This document shows, in pieces, positions 10,177 through 18,302 of a stretch of DNA of 64,000 bases (positions within the stretch are counted from its first letter, which is position 1; the number at the start of each line of letters is the position of its first letter). The translations under genes and the position numbers were made by a program. Origin of the DNA: Asticcacaulis excentricus CB 48 (lineage in GTDB: Bacteria; Pseudomonadota; Alphaproteobacteria; Caulobacterales; Caulobacteraceae); assembly GCF_000175215.2 (NCBI RefSeq), contig NC_014816.1, forward strand, positions 1,733,001 to 1,797,000, in the 5' to 3' direction. The notes under the pieces were generated by a model, which was not told where the DNA came from, did no database searches, and saw only the letters and a program-made list of their open reading frames with translations.

Positions 10177-11337
10177 TCATGTAAGCAGGGAACGGTAGAT
10201 ATCAAGGGTTGCTGCGCACATGGTTTCCAGGCTGAAACGCTCCTGCACCCGCGCCCGGCCAGCGGCCCCCATGACGGCGCGCGACGAGGCGGAGGTCAGG
10301 GCAGCCGCGCGCATGGCGTCTGCCCAGGCCGTGACATCGCCGGGCGCCACCAGCCATCCGGTCACCGCGTCTTCGACCGTTTCCGCCGTCGCGCCGTGTT
10401 TAGCCGCTAATACCGGGCGGCCCATAGCCTGCGGCTCAACAGCCGTGCGCCCGAAAGCTTCGGGCTCAAGCGACGGCGCCAGCGCGAAATCGCATAGGCT
10501 GTAGGCAGCGGGCATATCGGAACAGTGCCCCACGATCTTTACCTGTGCCTCAAGGCTGAAACCGGCGGCCAGCGCGCGCAATGCTTGCGTATAGTCGCTG
10601 CGCCCCTGATCGTCACCGGCAAGGATCAGTTGCACATCGCTGCGATCCAGACCCTTCAACGCTTCGATTACGAGCGTCTGTCCCTTCCAGCGCGTCAGGC
10701 GTCCGGCCAGCAGAAAGCGCGTGCGGCCATCGCCGCGGTCAATCCCCCAAGCTTGCGCCAGCTTATCCTTGCGCACCTCATCGACGGCTCCCGGATCAAA
10801 CTTTTTGAGGTCCACGCCGCGCGGCACGGCGATGACCTTCGCTGGGTCTAGATCGTATTCGCCCAACACATGATCGCGCGTGTAGTCAGAATTGGCGATC
10901 ACCACATCCGCCGTAGTCATCCGTCCGTTATACCAGCGCTTGAACCCTGACCCCGCCTTATAGATGCCGTGATAGGTGGTGACGGTCTTTATGCCTTCGG
11001 CCTTTGCAGCAGGCAGTGCCGACAGCGCCGGGGCGCGCGAACGCACGTGCACGATGTCCGGCCTTTCTTTGCGGATCAGTGCCCTGAGCGCGTAGTAGTT
11101 CTTGAACTGTACATAGGGGTTCTTGGAGTGCACAGGCAGGGGCAAAACCACTGCGCCGATCTGCTTCAGATAGCCCTCGAGCCGTCCGCCTTTCGAGACC
11201 ACTATCGCCCGCCCCCCGGCCTCGATTACCGCGCGTGCCACATCCACCACGGTCTGCTCCACGCCGCCGGTATCTAGCTCCGGCAAGACCTGCATCACGG
11301 CATAGGGGAAGGATGAAGGAGAGGATATGGGGGGCAT
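10177..11337 (-). CDS. Glycosyltransferase family 4 protein
   Basis: A 386-residue GT-B fold enzyme. The N-terminal LPELDTGGVEQTVVDVARA contains the GG loop of GT4 acceptor domains, and the C-terminal donor domain has the RLTRWKGQ motif and the EAFGRTAVEPQAMGRPV sequence with the EX7E glutamates that hold the nucleotide sugar. Such enzymes act at the inner membrane on lipopolysaccharide or exopolysaccharide. The start at 11337 is chosen because longer in-frame starts intrude on the divergent hydrolase gene; the next ATG (residue 15) is also possible. The two divergent genes are 43 bases apart, so they must share a compact promoter region. Confidence 0.88.
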   Translation of the reverse strand: MPPISSPSSFPYAVMQVLPELDTGGVEQTVVDVARAVIEAGGRAIVVSKGGRLEGYLKQIGAVVLPLPVHSKNPYVQFKNYYALRALIRKERPDIVHVRSRAPALSALPAAKAEGIKTVTTYHGIYKAGSGFKRWYNGRMTTADVVIANSDYTRDHVLGEYDLDPAKVIAVPRGVDLKKFDPGAVDEVRKDKLAQAWGIDRGDGRTRFLLAGRLTRWKGQTLVIEALKGLDRSDVQLILAGDDQGRSDYTQALRALAAGFSLEAQVKIVGHCSDMPAAYSLCDFALAPSLEPEAFGRTAVEPQAMGRPVLAAKHGATAETVEDAVTGWLVAPGDVTAWADAMRAAALTSASSRAVMGAAGRARVQERFSLETMCAATLDIYRSLLT

Positions 11338-11380
11338 AAGCGCTTGTTCGAGAGGCTCCGGGCAATTAAGGCTTATGCGC

Positions 11381-12139
11381 ATGAGCACCGAACCAAATCA
11401 AGACAGCACGCAGTTTCTCAACGAGTCGATCGCTTATCGGCACATTAGGGGGAAAGGGCCTACGGTCCTATGGCTGGGCGGCTTTAAATCGGACATGACC
11501 GGCTCAAAAGCCGAAGCGCTGGCGCAGACTGCGCGCCCAGAAGGCTGGGATTTCCTGCGCTTTGACTATGCCGCGCACGGCGAGAGCGCCGGTCGCTGGG
11601 AAGACGCTCGCGTCGGCCAGTGGCGGCAGAATGTCTTGGACATAGTCGATCATCTGACCGACGGACCGCTGCTGATCATCGGCTCAAGCATGGGCGGCTG
11701 GATGGCGTCGTTGCTGATGCGCGACCGGCCCGAACGCGTGAAGGCCGCCGTCCTGATTGCCCCGGCCCCCGATTTCGCTACCGAACTGATGCTTCCCTCA
11801 TTGTCGCCCGAAGACCGGCGGGCGCTGGAAATTTCCGGCTTTTTTCATCTGCGCGGGTACGACTACGATGTGCCAATGTCACAGGCCTTTTTCGACGAGG
11901 CACGCGTCCACCGGGTGCTGGATCAGCCGCTCGTCTTCGACGGTCCGGTGCGCATCCTGCACGGCCTTGAGGACGAGGTTGTGCCGTGGCAGCACAGCCT
12001 GCGGCTGGCGCAGCACCTGTCGTCAAAGGACGTGACTCTTGAACTGATCAAAGGCGGCGATCACCGCCTTTCCAGCCCAGCTGACCTGCAGCGACTGGTG
12101 CATACGGTGCGCGCCCTACGCCCCCTTGCCAAACCGTAG
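11381..12139 (+). CDS. Alpha/beta hydrolase
   Basis: A 252-residue alpha/beta hydrolase. The nucleophile elbow is GSSMGGW (serine in GxSxG), the acid is probably the aspartate in HGLEDEVVPW, and the histidine is in KGGDHRLSS near the C-terminus, giving a complete Ser-Asp-His triad in the right order. It resembles the ABHD10/palmitoyl-thioesterase-like group common in alphaproteobacteria. The substrate is unknown. The ATG at 11381 is chosen; a second ATG lies six bases earlier. Divergent from the glycosyltransferase and 36 bases ahead of the gamma-glutamyltransferase gene, so it may be cotranscribed with the latter. Confidence 0.88.
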   Translation: MSTEPNQDSTQFLNESIAYRHIRGKGPTVLWLGGFKSDMTGSKAEALAQTARPEGWDFLRFDYAAHGESAGRWEDARVGQWRQNVLDIVDHLTDGPLLIIGSSMGGWMASLLMRDRPERVKAAVLIAPAPDFATELMLPSLSPEDRRALEISGFFHLRGYDYDVPMSQAFFDEARVHRVLDQPLVFDGPVRILHGLEDEVVPWQHSLRLAQHLSSKDVTLELIKGGDHRLSSPADLQRLVHTVRALRPLAKP

Positions 12140-12175
12140 AATTTGATACCACATGTGGCGAACCGGAGTTTGCCC

Positions 12176-13918
12176 ATGCACCGCCGATCCTTCTTTGCCG
12201 CCCTGCCCGCTCTCGCCACGAGCCCGGCTCTGGCGCTGGACCCGCTGCACGGTGGGGACCGCATTACTGGAGCCAAATTCGCCGGGCGTTCGACCGTCTG
12301 GGGCACGCAAGGGGCCGCAGCCACCGCGCACCCGCTAGCCAGCCTGATTGGTATAGACATTCTGCGGCAGGGCGGATCGGCCATCGACGCCGCCATCGCC
12401 ATCAATGCGGCGCTGGGCTTCCTTGAGCCCATTGCCTGCGGCATTGGTGGGGATGCCTATCTCATGTTGTGGGACCCGGCGCAGAAGACTGTGGTCGGGT
12501 TTAATGGGTCAGGCCGCTCGCCCAAGGGCATGAGTCTCGACTATGTGCGCTCTAAAGCGAAGAACGGCCACATCCCGTCGTGGGGCAGCATCTCGGTCTC
12601 CGTGCCCGGCGCGGTGGACACCTGGGGGCAGATGCACGCCCGCTACGGCAAGCTGAAATTCGCCGATGTGCTGGCCCCGGCCATCGCCCTGTGCGAACGC
12701 GGTGTGCCGGTGGCCCAAACCATCGCCTTCTATCTCAATTCCAGCTACCGGCGCTTTACCAACCCCGATTCGGGCATTGAGGAGGTGCAGAACTTCCTGA
12801 AGGTTTACGCACCGAACGGGCGCACCCCGCGCGAAGGCGAAATCTTCCGTAACCCAGACCTTGCCCGCACCTATCGCTATATTGCAGAGAACGGCGCGCG
12901 CAGCTTCTATGAGGGACAGATCGCCGACACCATCGATGCCTATTTCCGCCGCATCAGCGGGCATATGCGCAAGTCAGACCTGATCGCGCATCACGGTGAA
13001 GACACGACACCGCTCAAGACGACCTATCGCGGCGTAGAGGTGCTGGGGCTGGGGGCCAATACACAGGGCCTGTCCACGCTGCAGATGATGAACATACTGG
13101 AGACGTTTGATCTGAAAGGCATGGGGTTTCAGACCACCACTTCGCTGCACACCCAGATCGAGGCCAAGCGTCTGGCCTTTGAGGACCGGGCCAAATTCTT
13201 TGGCGATCCCGCCTTCTCCAATATCCCGGTCGAGACCTTGTTGTCCAAGGCCTATGCACAGGAACAAGCGGCAAAAATCCGACAGGACGCCATCCTGCCG
13301 CGCATCGTCCCCTATGAGGCTCCGGCGCGCGGAGACACCACCTATTTCACCGTCTCGGACAAAGACGGCATGATGGTAAGCTGGATTCAATCCAACTATC
13401 GCGGCATGGGATCAGGCCTGATACCCGACGGTCTCGGATTTATGCTTCAGGACCGTGGCGAATTGTTCTCGCTGCGCGACGGCTCGCCCAATATCTACGC
13501 GCCGGGCAAGCGGCCGTTCCACACCATTATTCCTGGCTTTGCCTGCAAGAATGGTCAGCCGTGGCTCAGCTTCGGCGTCATGGGCGGTGATATGCAGCCG
13601 CAGGGCCAGGCCCAGATTCTTGTCAATCTGATTGACTACGGGCTGGGCTTACAAGAGGCGGGCGATGCGCCGCGCTGGCACCATGAGGGGTCTTCGGAAC
13701 CTACGGGCGAAGCGGCGGAAGGCACCGGCACGCTCAATCTCGAAAGCGGTGTGCCGCTCGAAACGCGCATCGGGCTGGAAAAACTCGGCTGGTCGATCAA
13801 GCCCTCGCCCGGTAATTATGGCGGCTATCAGGCCATCGTGACGCAGACCGAGCCTTTGGGCCGGGCATATGGAGCGGCCACCGAAATGCGGAAGGACGGA
13901 CTAGCTCTCGCCTATTAG
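12176..13918 (+). CDS. Gamma-glutamyltransferase family protein (exported)
   Basis: A 580-residue Ntn-hydrolase of the gamma-glutamyltranspeptidase family. An N-terminal signal peptide (MHRRSFFAALPALATSPALA) directs it to the periplasm. The precursor would be cleaved before the threonine in GDTTYFTVSD, near residue 382, to expose the nucleophile; the flanking MVSWIQSN and GSG sequences form the small subunit active site. Family members cleave gamma-glutamyl bonds of glutathione or act as acylases. A GGAG ribosome-binding site seven bases ahead of the ATG supports this start. A second, more divergent family member is encoded at 21630-23330. Its end overlaps the convergent epimerase gene by 18 bases. 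Confidence 0.9.
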   Translation: MHRRSFFAALPALATSPALALDPLHGGDRITGAKFAGRSTVWGTQGAAATAHPLASLIGIDILRQGGSAIDAAIAINAALGFLEPIACGIGGDAYLMLWDPAQKTVVGFNGSGRSPKGMSLDYVRSKAKNGHIPSWGSISVSVPGAVDTWGQMHARYGKLKFADVLAPAIALCERGVPVAQTIAFYLNSSYRRFTNPDSGIEEVQNFLKVYAPNGRTPREGEIFRNPDLARTYRYIAENGARSFYEGQIADTIDAYFRRISGHMRKSDLIAHHGEDTTPLKTTYRGVEVLGLGANTQGLSTLQMMNILETFDLKGMGFQTTTSLHTQIEAKRLAFEDRAKFFGDPAFSNIPVETLLSKAYAQEQAAKIRQDAILPRIVPYEAPARGDTTYFTVSDKDGMMVSWIQSNYRGMGSGLIPDGLGFMLQDRGELFSLRDGSPNIYAPGKRPFHTIIPGFACKNGQPWLSFGVMGGDMQPQGQAQILVNLIDYGLGLQEAGDAPRWHHEGSSEPTGEAAEGTGTLNLESGVPLETRIGLEKLGWSIKPSPGNYGGYQAIVTQTEPLGRAYGAATEMRKDGLALAY

Positions 13919-14755
13919 GCGCCAGACGTCGTGCAGACCTTCGCGATAGGTCGGAAATTGCGGTCGCCAGCCCAGTTCGGCCTTGGCCAGCGCATTGGAA
14001 ACACGCTTGTTTTCGGTATAAAAGCGCCGCATGCCGGGGCTCAGGTCCGGCGCGTCAAAAGGAATTTTGGGCGGCACAGCAAATCCAAAGGCCTGCGCCG
14101 CCCACACCAGCACCGCATCCGCCGGGGCTGGCTCATCGTCGCACAGATTATAGACCGCGCCCGCCCGTCGACGCTCAGCGCTGCGCAACAGAGCGTCGGC
14201 ACAATCGGTATCATAAAGCCGCGAAAAGACCTGACCCGGCTTGTGAATGCGTCGCGCCGTCCCGTCACGCAGACGTTCTATGACGCTGCGCCCCACACCG
14301 TATAGACCGGGCAGACGAAACACGGCCACATCGTGCTGATCGCTTAAGGACTGCCATTGCGATTCGGCTTGCACACGGCGGCGACCTTCGGTGGACAGCG
14401 GCGTGAGGGCCTGATTTTCAAAGGCCCAGCCGCCACCCCGGTCACCATAGACACCCGTTGTTGAAAGATAGCCCAGCCACTTGCGTGGCGCATCACGCAG
14501 TGCAGTACCAAGTGCCGCAAAGGCCGGACAACCCGCATCATCCGGCGCGGGAGTTATCAGGATAAGGTCGGCCGCCGCGGCAGTATCGCTCAGGTGCAGG
14601 CTAAGCGGGTCCACGGCGTCGATGCCCTGCCCGGACAGAAACGCTCGCTTTTCCGCCGTGCGGGCGGTGGCTGAAATGCAATAACCTCGCGCGCGGCACA
14701 ACCCCGCAAAGGCCTCGCCGATAAAGCCGTACCCGAACACCAGAACGCGCCTCAT
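13901..14755 (-). CDS. NAD(P)-dependent epimerase/reductase, YeeZ-like
   Basis: A 284-residue extended SDR-type Rossmann protein. The dinucleotide motif is VFGYGFIGEAF (GxGxIG). The middle has the YLSTTGVYGDRGGGW stretch typical of the YeeZ branch, and the PGLYGVGRS motif follows. The usual Tyr-x-x-x-Lys pair is not evident at the standard place, as in other YeeZ-like proteins, so catalysis may be atypical or lost. The substrate is unknown. It starts five bases after the stop of the small membrane protein gene, so the two are probably one operon. Confidence 0.85.
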   Translation of the reverse strand: MRRVLVFGYGFIGEAFAGLCRARGYCISATARTAEKRAFLSGQGIDAVDPLSLHLSDTAAAADLILITPAPDDAGCPAFAALGTALRDAPRKWLGYLSTTGVYGDRGGGWAFENQALTPLSTEGRRRVQAESQWQSLSDQHDVAVFRLPGLYGVGRSVIERLRDGTARRIHKPGQVFSRLYDTDCADALLRSAERRRAGAVYNLCDDEPAPADAVLVWAAQAFGFAVPPKIPFDAPDLSPGMRRFYTENKRVSNALAKAELGWRPQFPTYREGLHDVWRLIGES

Positions 14756-14760
14756 CGGTT

Positions 14761-15018
14761 CTATTGTGCGGAGGCCGAAGAGGCCGAAGCTTCGGTCGCC
14801 GCCTGAGCCTTGGCTGCACGCTCAGCGGCCTGCTCGGCCTTGCGCTTGGCTTCGCGCTCGGCCTTCTCGCGCTGAGCCCGCACGACATCGGGCAGAACGA
14901 CTTCATGTCCGAACGGTGCCGGCGAGCGCGTACCCAGCCCCTGCGGCCAGACAAGGCTGAGCGCAATCATCAGAAGGGCGACCACCGCCGAGCTGGTATA
15001 AAAGACCTTGTCATTCAT
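14761..15018 (-). CDS. Small membrane protein with charged Ala/Lys/Glu tail
   Basis: An 85-residue protein: a short N-terminus, one hydrophobic span (about residues 8-27, AVVALLMIALSLVW), then a mid-section and a long helical tail rich in Ala, Lys and Glu (REKAEREAKRKAEQ), likely coiled-coil, exposed after the span. No family is recognised. It is immediately upstream of the epimerase-like gene on the same strand, with five bases between them, and probably shares a transcript. Confidence 0.7.
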   Translation of the reverse strand: MNDKVFYTSSAVVALLMIALSLVWPQGLGTRSPAPFGHEVVLPDVVRAQREKAEREAKRKAEQAAERAAKAQAATEASASSASAQ

Positions 15019-15087
15019 AAGCTAAGCTATAACTCGCCCTTGGGCGTTTGAGAACTCAAAATTGCTGCACTGCGTAAGCGCACGACG

Positions 15088-16365
15088 TCATTCCCAAAAC
15101 TCAGGCGTTTCCGGTACACGGTTAAAGGCAATCTTGGCACCCACAAATTCGTGGAGTTTGGGCTTGGGGCCAATACTGATCCGATCCTTGCCGAAGCGCT
15201 GATTCAGGGCGTCTATGGCCTCCAACAAGCGCATATGGCGCGGGTCTTCGTCAGCTGCCGGACTATAGCCAAAGAGGTCCGGAGCTGTATCCGCCGGAAC
15301 CAGGCGCATACAGGTGACCGAAACCTTTTTGATACTCGTCTGGTTGAGGGTCCGCACGCAGACGTCCCACAGTGCATCCGCCGCTTCCAGCATCCGGAAA
15401 CTGTCGGCCGTGGCCATAAACAGGCGCTCGGCCTGCGCGCGGCCTTCTTGTGTGCCGCGGATCGACAGGTGCAGCCCGCCGCACTTATAGCCCATGCGCC
15501 GCAGCCGCGATCCGCACTTGGCCGTCAGGCGCCGGGCGACAGCACGGGCAGCCTCCACCGGACGAAGCTCGACGGCCAGAACGTGCGAATGGCTGATGCT
15601 GCCGCGTTCAGTCTCAATCTCCGGCGGGTCGACGCCGCGCAAAGCGTACCAGAACTGATCCCCGCCGATGCCCCCCCACAACTGGCGCATCCGGCTGGGA
15701 CTAAGGTGCCAGAGCTGACGCGGATCGCTGATCCCTGCCCTGAACAGCCTCGCCTTCGTAGCCGGGCCTATCCCCGGAAAATCGCCGATGTCGATGTCGA
15801 GCAATGGCCCCGGCAACTGGTCGCGACGCAACACCGTCATGCCCAACGGCTTTTGCATATCGGCCGCTGTCTTGGCCAGCATCCGCGACGGAGCCAGCCC
15901 GATCGAGGCCGTCAGACATTCGCCAATATTTGATAAAATCCGCCTTTGAATGCGATGCCCCAGCGCCCGCGCCGCCGCCTCCACCGTCTCAGGCCCCATC
16001 AGCCGGCACGCCACCTCATCAATCGAGCAAATCTTTTCGACGGGGATGACATGATCGACCTCCTCAAGGATACGGTGGTGAATGCGCACATATTCGTCCG
16101 GGCGAGCCTGCACGACCTTCAGGTCTGGACATATCTGTTTTGCGATCTTTACCTGCGTACCCGTCTTGATCCCCAGCCGCTTGGCCTCCTGACTGGCCGC
16201 GATGGCGCAGGTATATTCGCTATCCACCGGCACCACGATCAGCGGACGGCCCCGCAAGCACGGATCAGCCTGTTGCTCACAACTGGCAAAAAAGCTGTTC
16301 ATGTCGAGATAGAGCCACTTCAGCCCGCTCCCGTCGTCCCACTGTCTGATCTGCGCTTTCTGCAT
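15088..16365 (-). CDS. Y-family DNA polymerase (DinB/UmuC-type), SOS-controlled
   Basis: A 425-residue translesion polymerase. The palm motifs are present: YLDMNSFFASCEQQ with the first catalytic aspartate, and CSIDEVACR with the Asp-Glu pair, so it should be active, unlike ImuB-type relatives. A helix-hairpin-helix-like FPGIGPATKARL and the little-finger domain follow. The tail EFVGAKIAFNRVP recalls UmuC-like C-termini. The ATG at 16365 is favoured because a LexA box at 16370-16384 lies only four bases upstream, implying a leaderless or nearly leaderless message. No imuA or dnaE2 gene adjoins it. It diverges from the MFS gene. It differs enough from classical DinB that I give no symbol. Confidence 0.9.
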   Translation of the reverse strand: MQKAQIRQWDDGSGLKWLYLDMNSFFASCEQQADPCLRGRPLIVVPVDSEYTCAIAASQEAKRLGIKTGTQVKIAKQICPDLKVVQARPDEYVRIHHRILEEVDHVIPVEKICSIDEVACRLMGPETVEAAARALGHRIQRRILSNIGECLTASIGLAPSRMLAKTAADMQKPLGMTVLRRDQLPGPLLDIDIGDFPGIGPATKARLFRAGISDPRQLWHLSPSRMRQLWGGIGGDQFWYALRGVDPPEIETERGSISHSHVLAVELRPVEAARAVARRLTAKCGSRLRRMGYKCGGLHLSIRGTQEGRAQAERLFMATADSFRMLEAADALWDVCVRTLNQTSIKKVSVTCMRLVPADTAPDLFGYSPAADEDPRHMRLLEAIDALNQRFGKDRISIGPKPKLHEFVGAKIAFNRVPETPEFWE

Positions 16366-16369
16366 ATTG

Positions 16370-16384
16370 GAACAAAACAAGAAC
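16370..16384 (-). promoter_or_regulatory. LexA (SOS) box, GTTC-N7-GTTC
   Basis: On the minus strand the site is GTTC, seven bases, GTTC, the alphaproteobacterial LexA consensus, four bases before the polymerase ATG. A TTGACT further upstream with a 17-base spacer places a plausible -10 inside the box, so LexA would occlude the polymerase. The predicted start of transcription falls at or near the ATG. Confidence 0.85.
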
Positions 16385-16479
16385 TGATTGAAGGAGTCAA
16401 GACACCCCGGTTTCAAAAACCGTATGAAGGCGAAAGGCGGGGCTTTCGCACCTGCACCCAAATGCACTATAGAACGTCA

Positions 16480-17778
16480 ATGTCAGTGACGAAGCCCCAG
16501 CCGCCCCGACCGGAACCGTCCATCTCAGGTCCCGACGCCGAGACCGCCACCTCACCCGACACAAAAGGCGGCAAGCCGACGCTTAGACGCGCCATAATGG
16601 ACAATGGCGCGCTCAGCGTCATGTTCGCCGTCGTCTTCATCAATCTGGTAGGGTTTGGCCTGCTGGTGCCCCTGATGCCCTTCTTCGCCCAGACGTTGAA
16701 CGCCGGGCCATGGCAGGTGACGCTGATGTTCGCCGCCTATTCGTTGGGGCAGTTCTTTGCAGAACCCCTGTGGGGCAGCCTGTCGGACAAGTGGGGACGC
16801 AAACCCGTTCTACTGATCACCACCGCGTCTAACATCCTCTTTTATGTGCTGCTGGCTTTTGCGCCCAATGTCTGGTGGGCCATTGCCATCCGTTTCCTGA
16901 ATGGTATCGGTTCGGGCAATGTGTCGTGCATTCAGTCCTACGTGTCGGACATGTCCGAACCGCATCAGCGTGCCGGCCGAATGAGCCTGATAGGTGCCGC
17001 TTTTTCACTGGGCTTTGTGATCGGCCCGGTCATGGGAGGGTTCCTGGCCCACGAAGAAGCCGGGGCCGCCGGATTCCGCCTACCCCTGTTCCTCGCCGCG
17101 GGCCTGTCGGCCGTCGCGACGCTGGGCATACTTTTTTATGTGCGTGAAAGCCGCGTACGCACCCATGCTGCCCCGCAAAATTTCCGCGCCACCTTCGCCG
17201 AGGCGCGCCGTCATCCGATCATCAGCCGCCTGATCCTCTCCACCCTGTTCTACATGGCGGCACTGGCCGGACTTGAGGCCACATTCGGCCTTTGGGCCAA
17301 GGCCCGCTACGACTGGGGCCCGCGTGAGGTCAGTCTGGTCTTTCTGTTCATTGGCGTCACCGCCGCCCTTATGCAGATGGTCTTTACCCGCCCGCTGGTT
17401 CGCAGGTATGGCGAAGCGCGCATACTGGTGCTGGGGCTGACGGTATTCGGCCTGGGCTTCTTCCTTCAGGGGATAAATCAAGTCCCGTGGCTGGTTACGC
17501 CGCTGGTCATGGTGGCTGCTCTTGGGCAGGCAGTCATCTTCGCCTCGATCTCAGCTATTATCTCAAAATCGACGGCTACTGACCGTCAGGGTGCCATGCT
17601 GGGCCTCAATCAATCAACGGGGGCGATTGCGCGCATCGCCGGGCCGGTGGTCGCCGGCTTCCTGTTCAGTCAACTGGGGGCCGATGGCCCTCTGTGGTTC
17701 TGCGCCCTCATGTGCTTCACGGCTGCCCTGCTGGCCCTGCGTGTGTCACAGGTCGAGCGCCGATTGAATGCGGGTTAG
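16480..17778 (+). CDS. MFS drug/metabolite exporter (TetA-like)
   Basis: A 432-residue, 12-span major facilitator. After a polar Pro-rich N-terminus the first span begins at about residue 42. The loop 2-3 motif A, GSLSDKWGRKPV, is a close match to the GxLaDrxGrkxxL signature of DHA1 exporters, and GPVMGGFL in span 5 fits the antiporter motif C. It probably exports small hydrophobic compounds by proton antiport; tetracycline specificity cannot be concluded. The ATG at 16480 is chosen over one at 16462. It diverges from the Y-family polymerase, and the LexA box lies between them but closer to the polymerase. Confidence 0.88.
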   Translation: MSVTKPQPPRPEPSISGPDAETATSPDTKGGKPTLRRAIMDNGALSVMFAVVFINLVGFGLLVPLMPFFAQTLNAGPWQVTLMFAAYSLGQFFAEPLWGSLSDKWGRKPVLLITTASNILFYVLLAFAPNVWWAIAIRFLNGIGSGNVSCIQSYVSDMSEPHQRAGRMSLIGAAFSLGFVIGPVMGGFLAHEEAGAAGFRLPLFLAAGLSAVATLGILFYVRESRVRTHAAPQNFRATFAEARRHPIISRLILSTLFYMAALAGLEATFGLWAKARYDWGPREVSLVFLFIGVTAALMQMVFTRPLVRRYGEARILVLGLTVFGLGFFLQGINQVPWLVTPLVMVAALGQAVIFASISAIISKSTATDRQGAMLGLNQSTGAIARIAGPVVAGFLFSQLGADGPLWFCALMCFTAALLALRVSQVERRLNAG

Positions 17779-17780
17779 AC

Positions 17781-17915
17781 TCAGAAAATCAGAAATGCCG
17801 CCAGTGCCATACCGATGCTCAGGCCCACAATGATGTCTAGCGGGCGCACCAGAGACGGTTTGAGCGGCTTGTCAGCGACTTCGCGCCGGAAGGCATAATG
17901 ATGTTTGATCGCCAC
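17781..17915 (-). CDS. 44-residue small membrane protein
   Basis: A short frame from a GTG at 17915: a basic N-terminal part (MAIKHHYAFRREVADKPLKP), then one hydrophobic span to the C-terminus (LDIIVGLSIGMALAAFLIF). It ends two bases from the convergent MFS stop codon. A longer frame to 17990 is open but its upstream part looks like non-coding sequence. No family recognised, although the polar-head plus C-terminal anchor layout resembles small respiratory or assembly subunits. Coding status is probable. Confidence 0.5.
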   Translation of the reverse strand: MAIKHHYAFRREVADKPLKPSLVRPLDIIVGLSIGMALAAFLIF

Positions 17916-18110
17916 GGTTTTTGTCCCGAAATGAGGCAAGGCCCTCTGCGAAAAGCAAGAGCCGTGCCTGTGTTTCGAGAGGGGGCACACAATGGCTCTT
18001 CAAAAAAAACACAAAATCAGGGGAAAACTTTTTAAAAGCGCTTGCGTTTAAAATGGCAAGAGACTAATTGTCCGGCCCTCGCCGCTGAGGCGGGAACACG
18101 AAATGGACAC

Positions 18111-18187
18111 GCACTCGTAGCTCAGCTGGATAGAGCATCAGACTACGAATCTGAGGGTCAGGAGTTCGAATCTCTTCGAGTGCGCCA
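18111..18187 (+). tRNA. tRNA-Arg (ACG anticodon)
   Basis: A 77-base tRNA gene. The acceptor stem is GCACTCG pairing with CGAGTGC; the D arm is GCTC-loop-GAGC; the anticodon loop CTACGAA gives ACG; the T arm contains TTCGAAT; the 3' GCCA (discriminator G plus CCA) is encoded. A34 would be deaminated to inosine to read CGU, CGC and CGA. A terminator follows after 14 bases. Confidence 0.97.
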
Positions 18188-18201
18188 TTCGTTTCAAAGA
18201 C

Positions 18202-18228
18202 AGGCTCCCTTCGGGGAGCCTTTTCTTT
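18202..18228 (+). terminator. Terminator of the tRNA-Arg gene
   Basis: Arms AGGCTCCC (18202-18209) and GGGAGCCT (18214-18221), a TTCG tetraloop, and a T-rich tail (18221-18229) form a textbook intrinsic terminator 14 bases after the tRNA. Confidence 0.9.
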
Positions 18229-18250
18229 TGCTTTTCGTACAAATGCCCAA

Positions 18251-18280
18251 AACAAAGCCCCGCCATTTCTGACGGGGCTT
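18251..18280 (-). terminator. Terminator of the chemoreceptor gene
   Basis: Arms AAGCCCCG (18255-18262) and CGGGGCTT (18273-18280) pair perfectly around a ten-base loop; a short T-rich run follows on the minus strand. It lies 23 bases beyond the chemoreceptor stop. Confidence 0.75.
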
Positions 18281-18302
18281 GTTCTGATAACAGTGACTGT
18301 AA

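Noticed and set aside
15088..16365. ImuB assignment for the Y-family polymerase
   Set aside because: ImuB lacks catalytic acids and lies with imuA and dnaE2; here the Asp and Asp-Glu residues are kept and those genes are absent.
15946..16479. Long upstream extension of the MFS frame
   Set aside because: It would cross the Y-family polymerase gene and its LexA box; the membrane protein begins at 16480.
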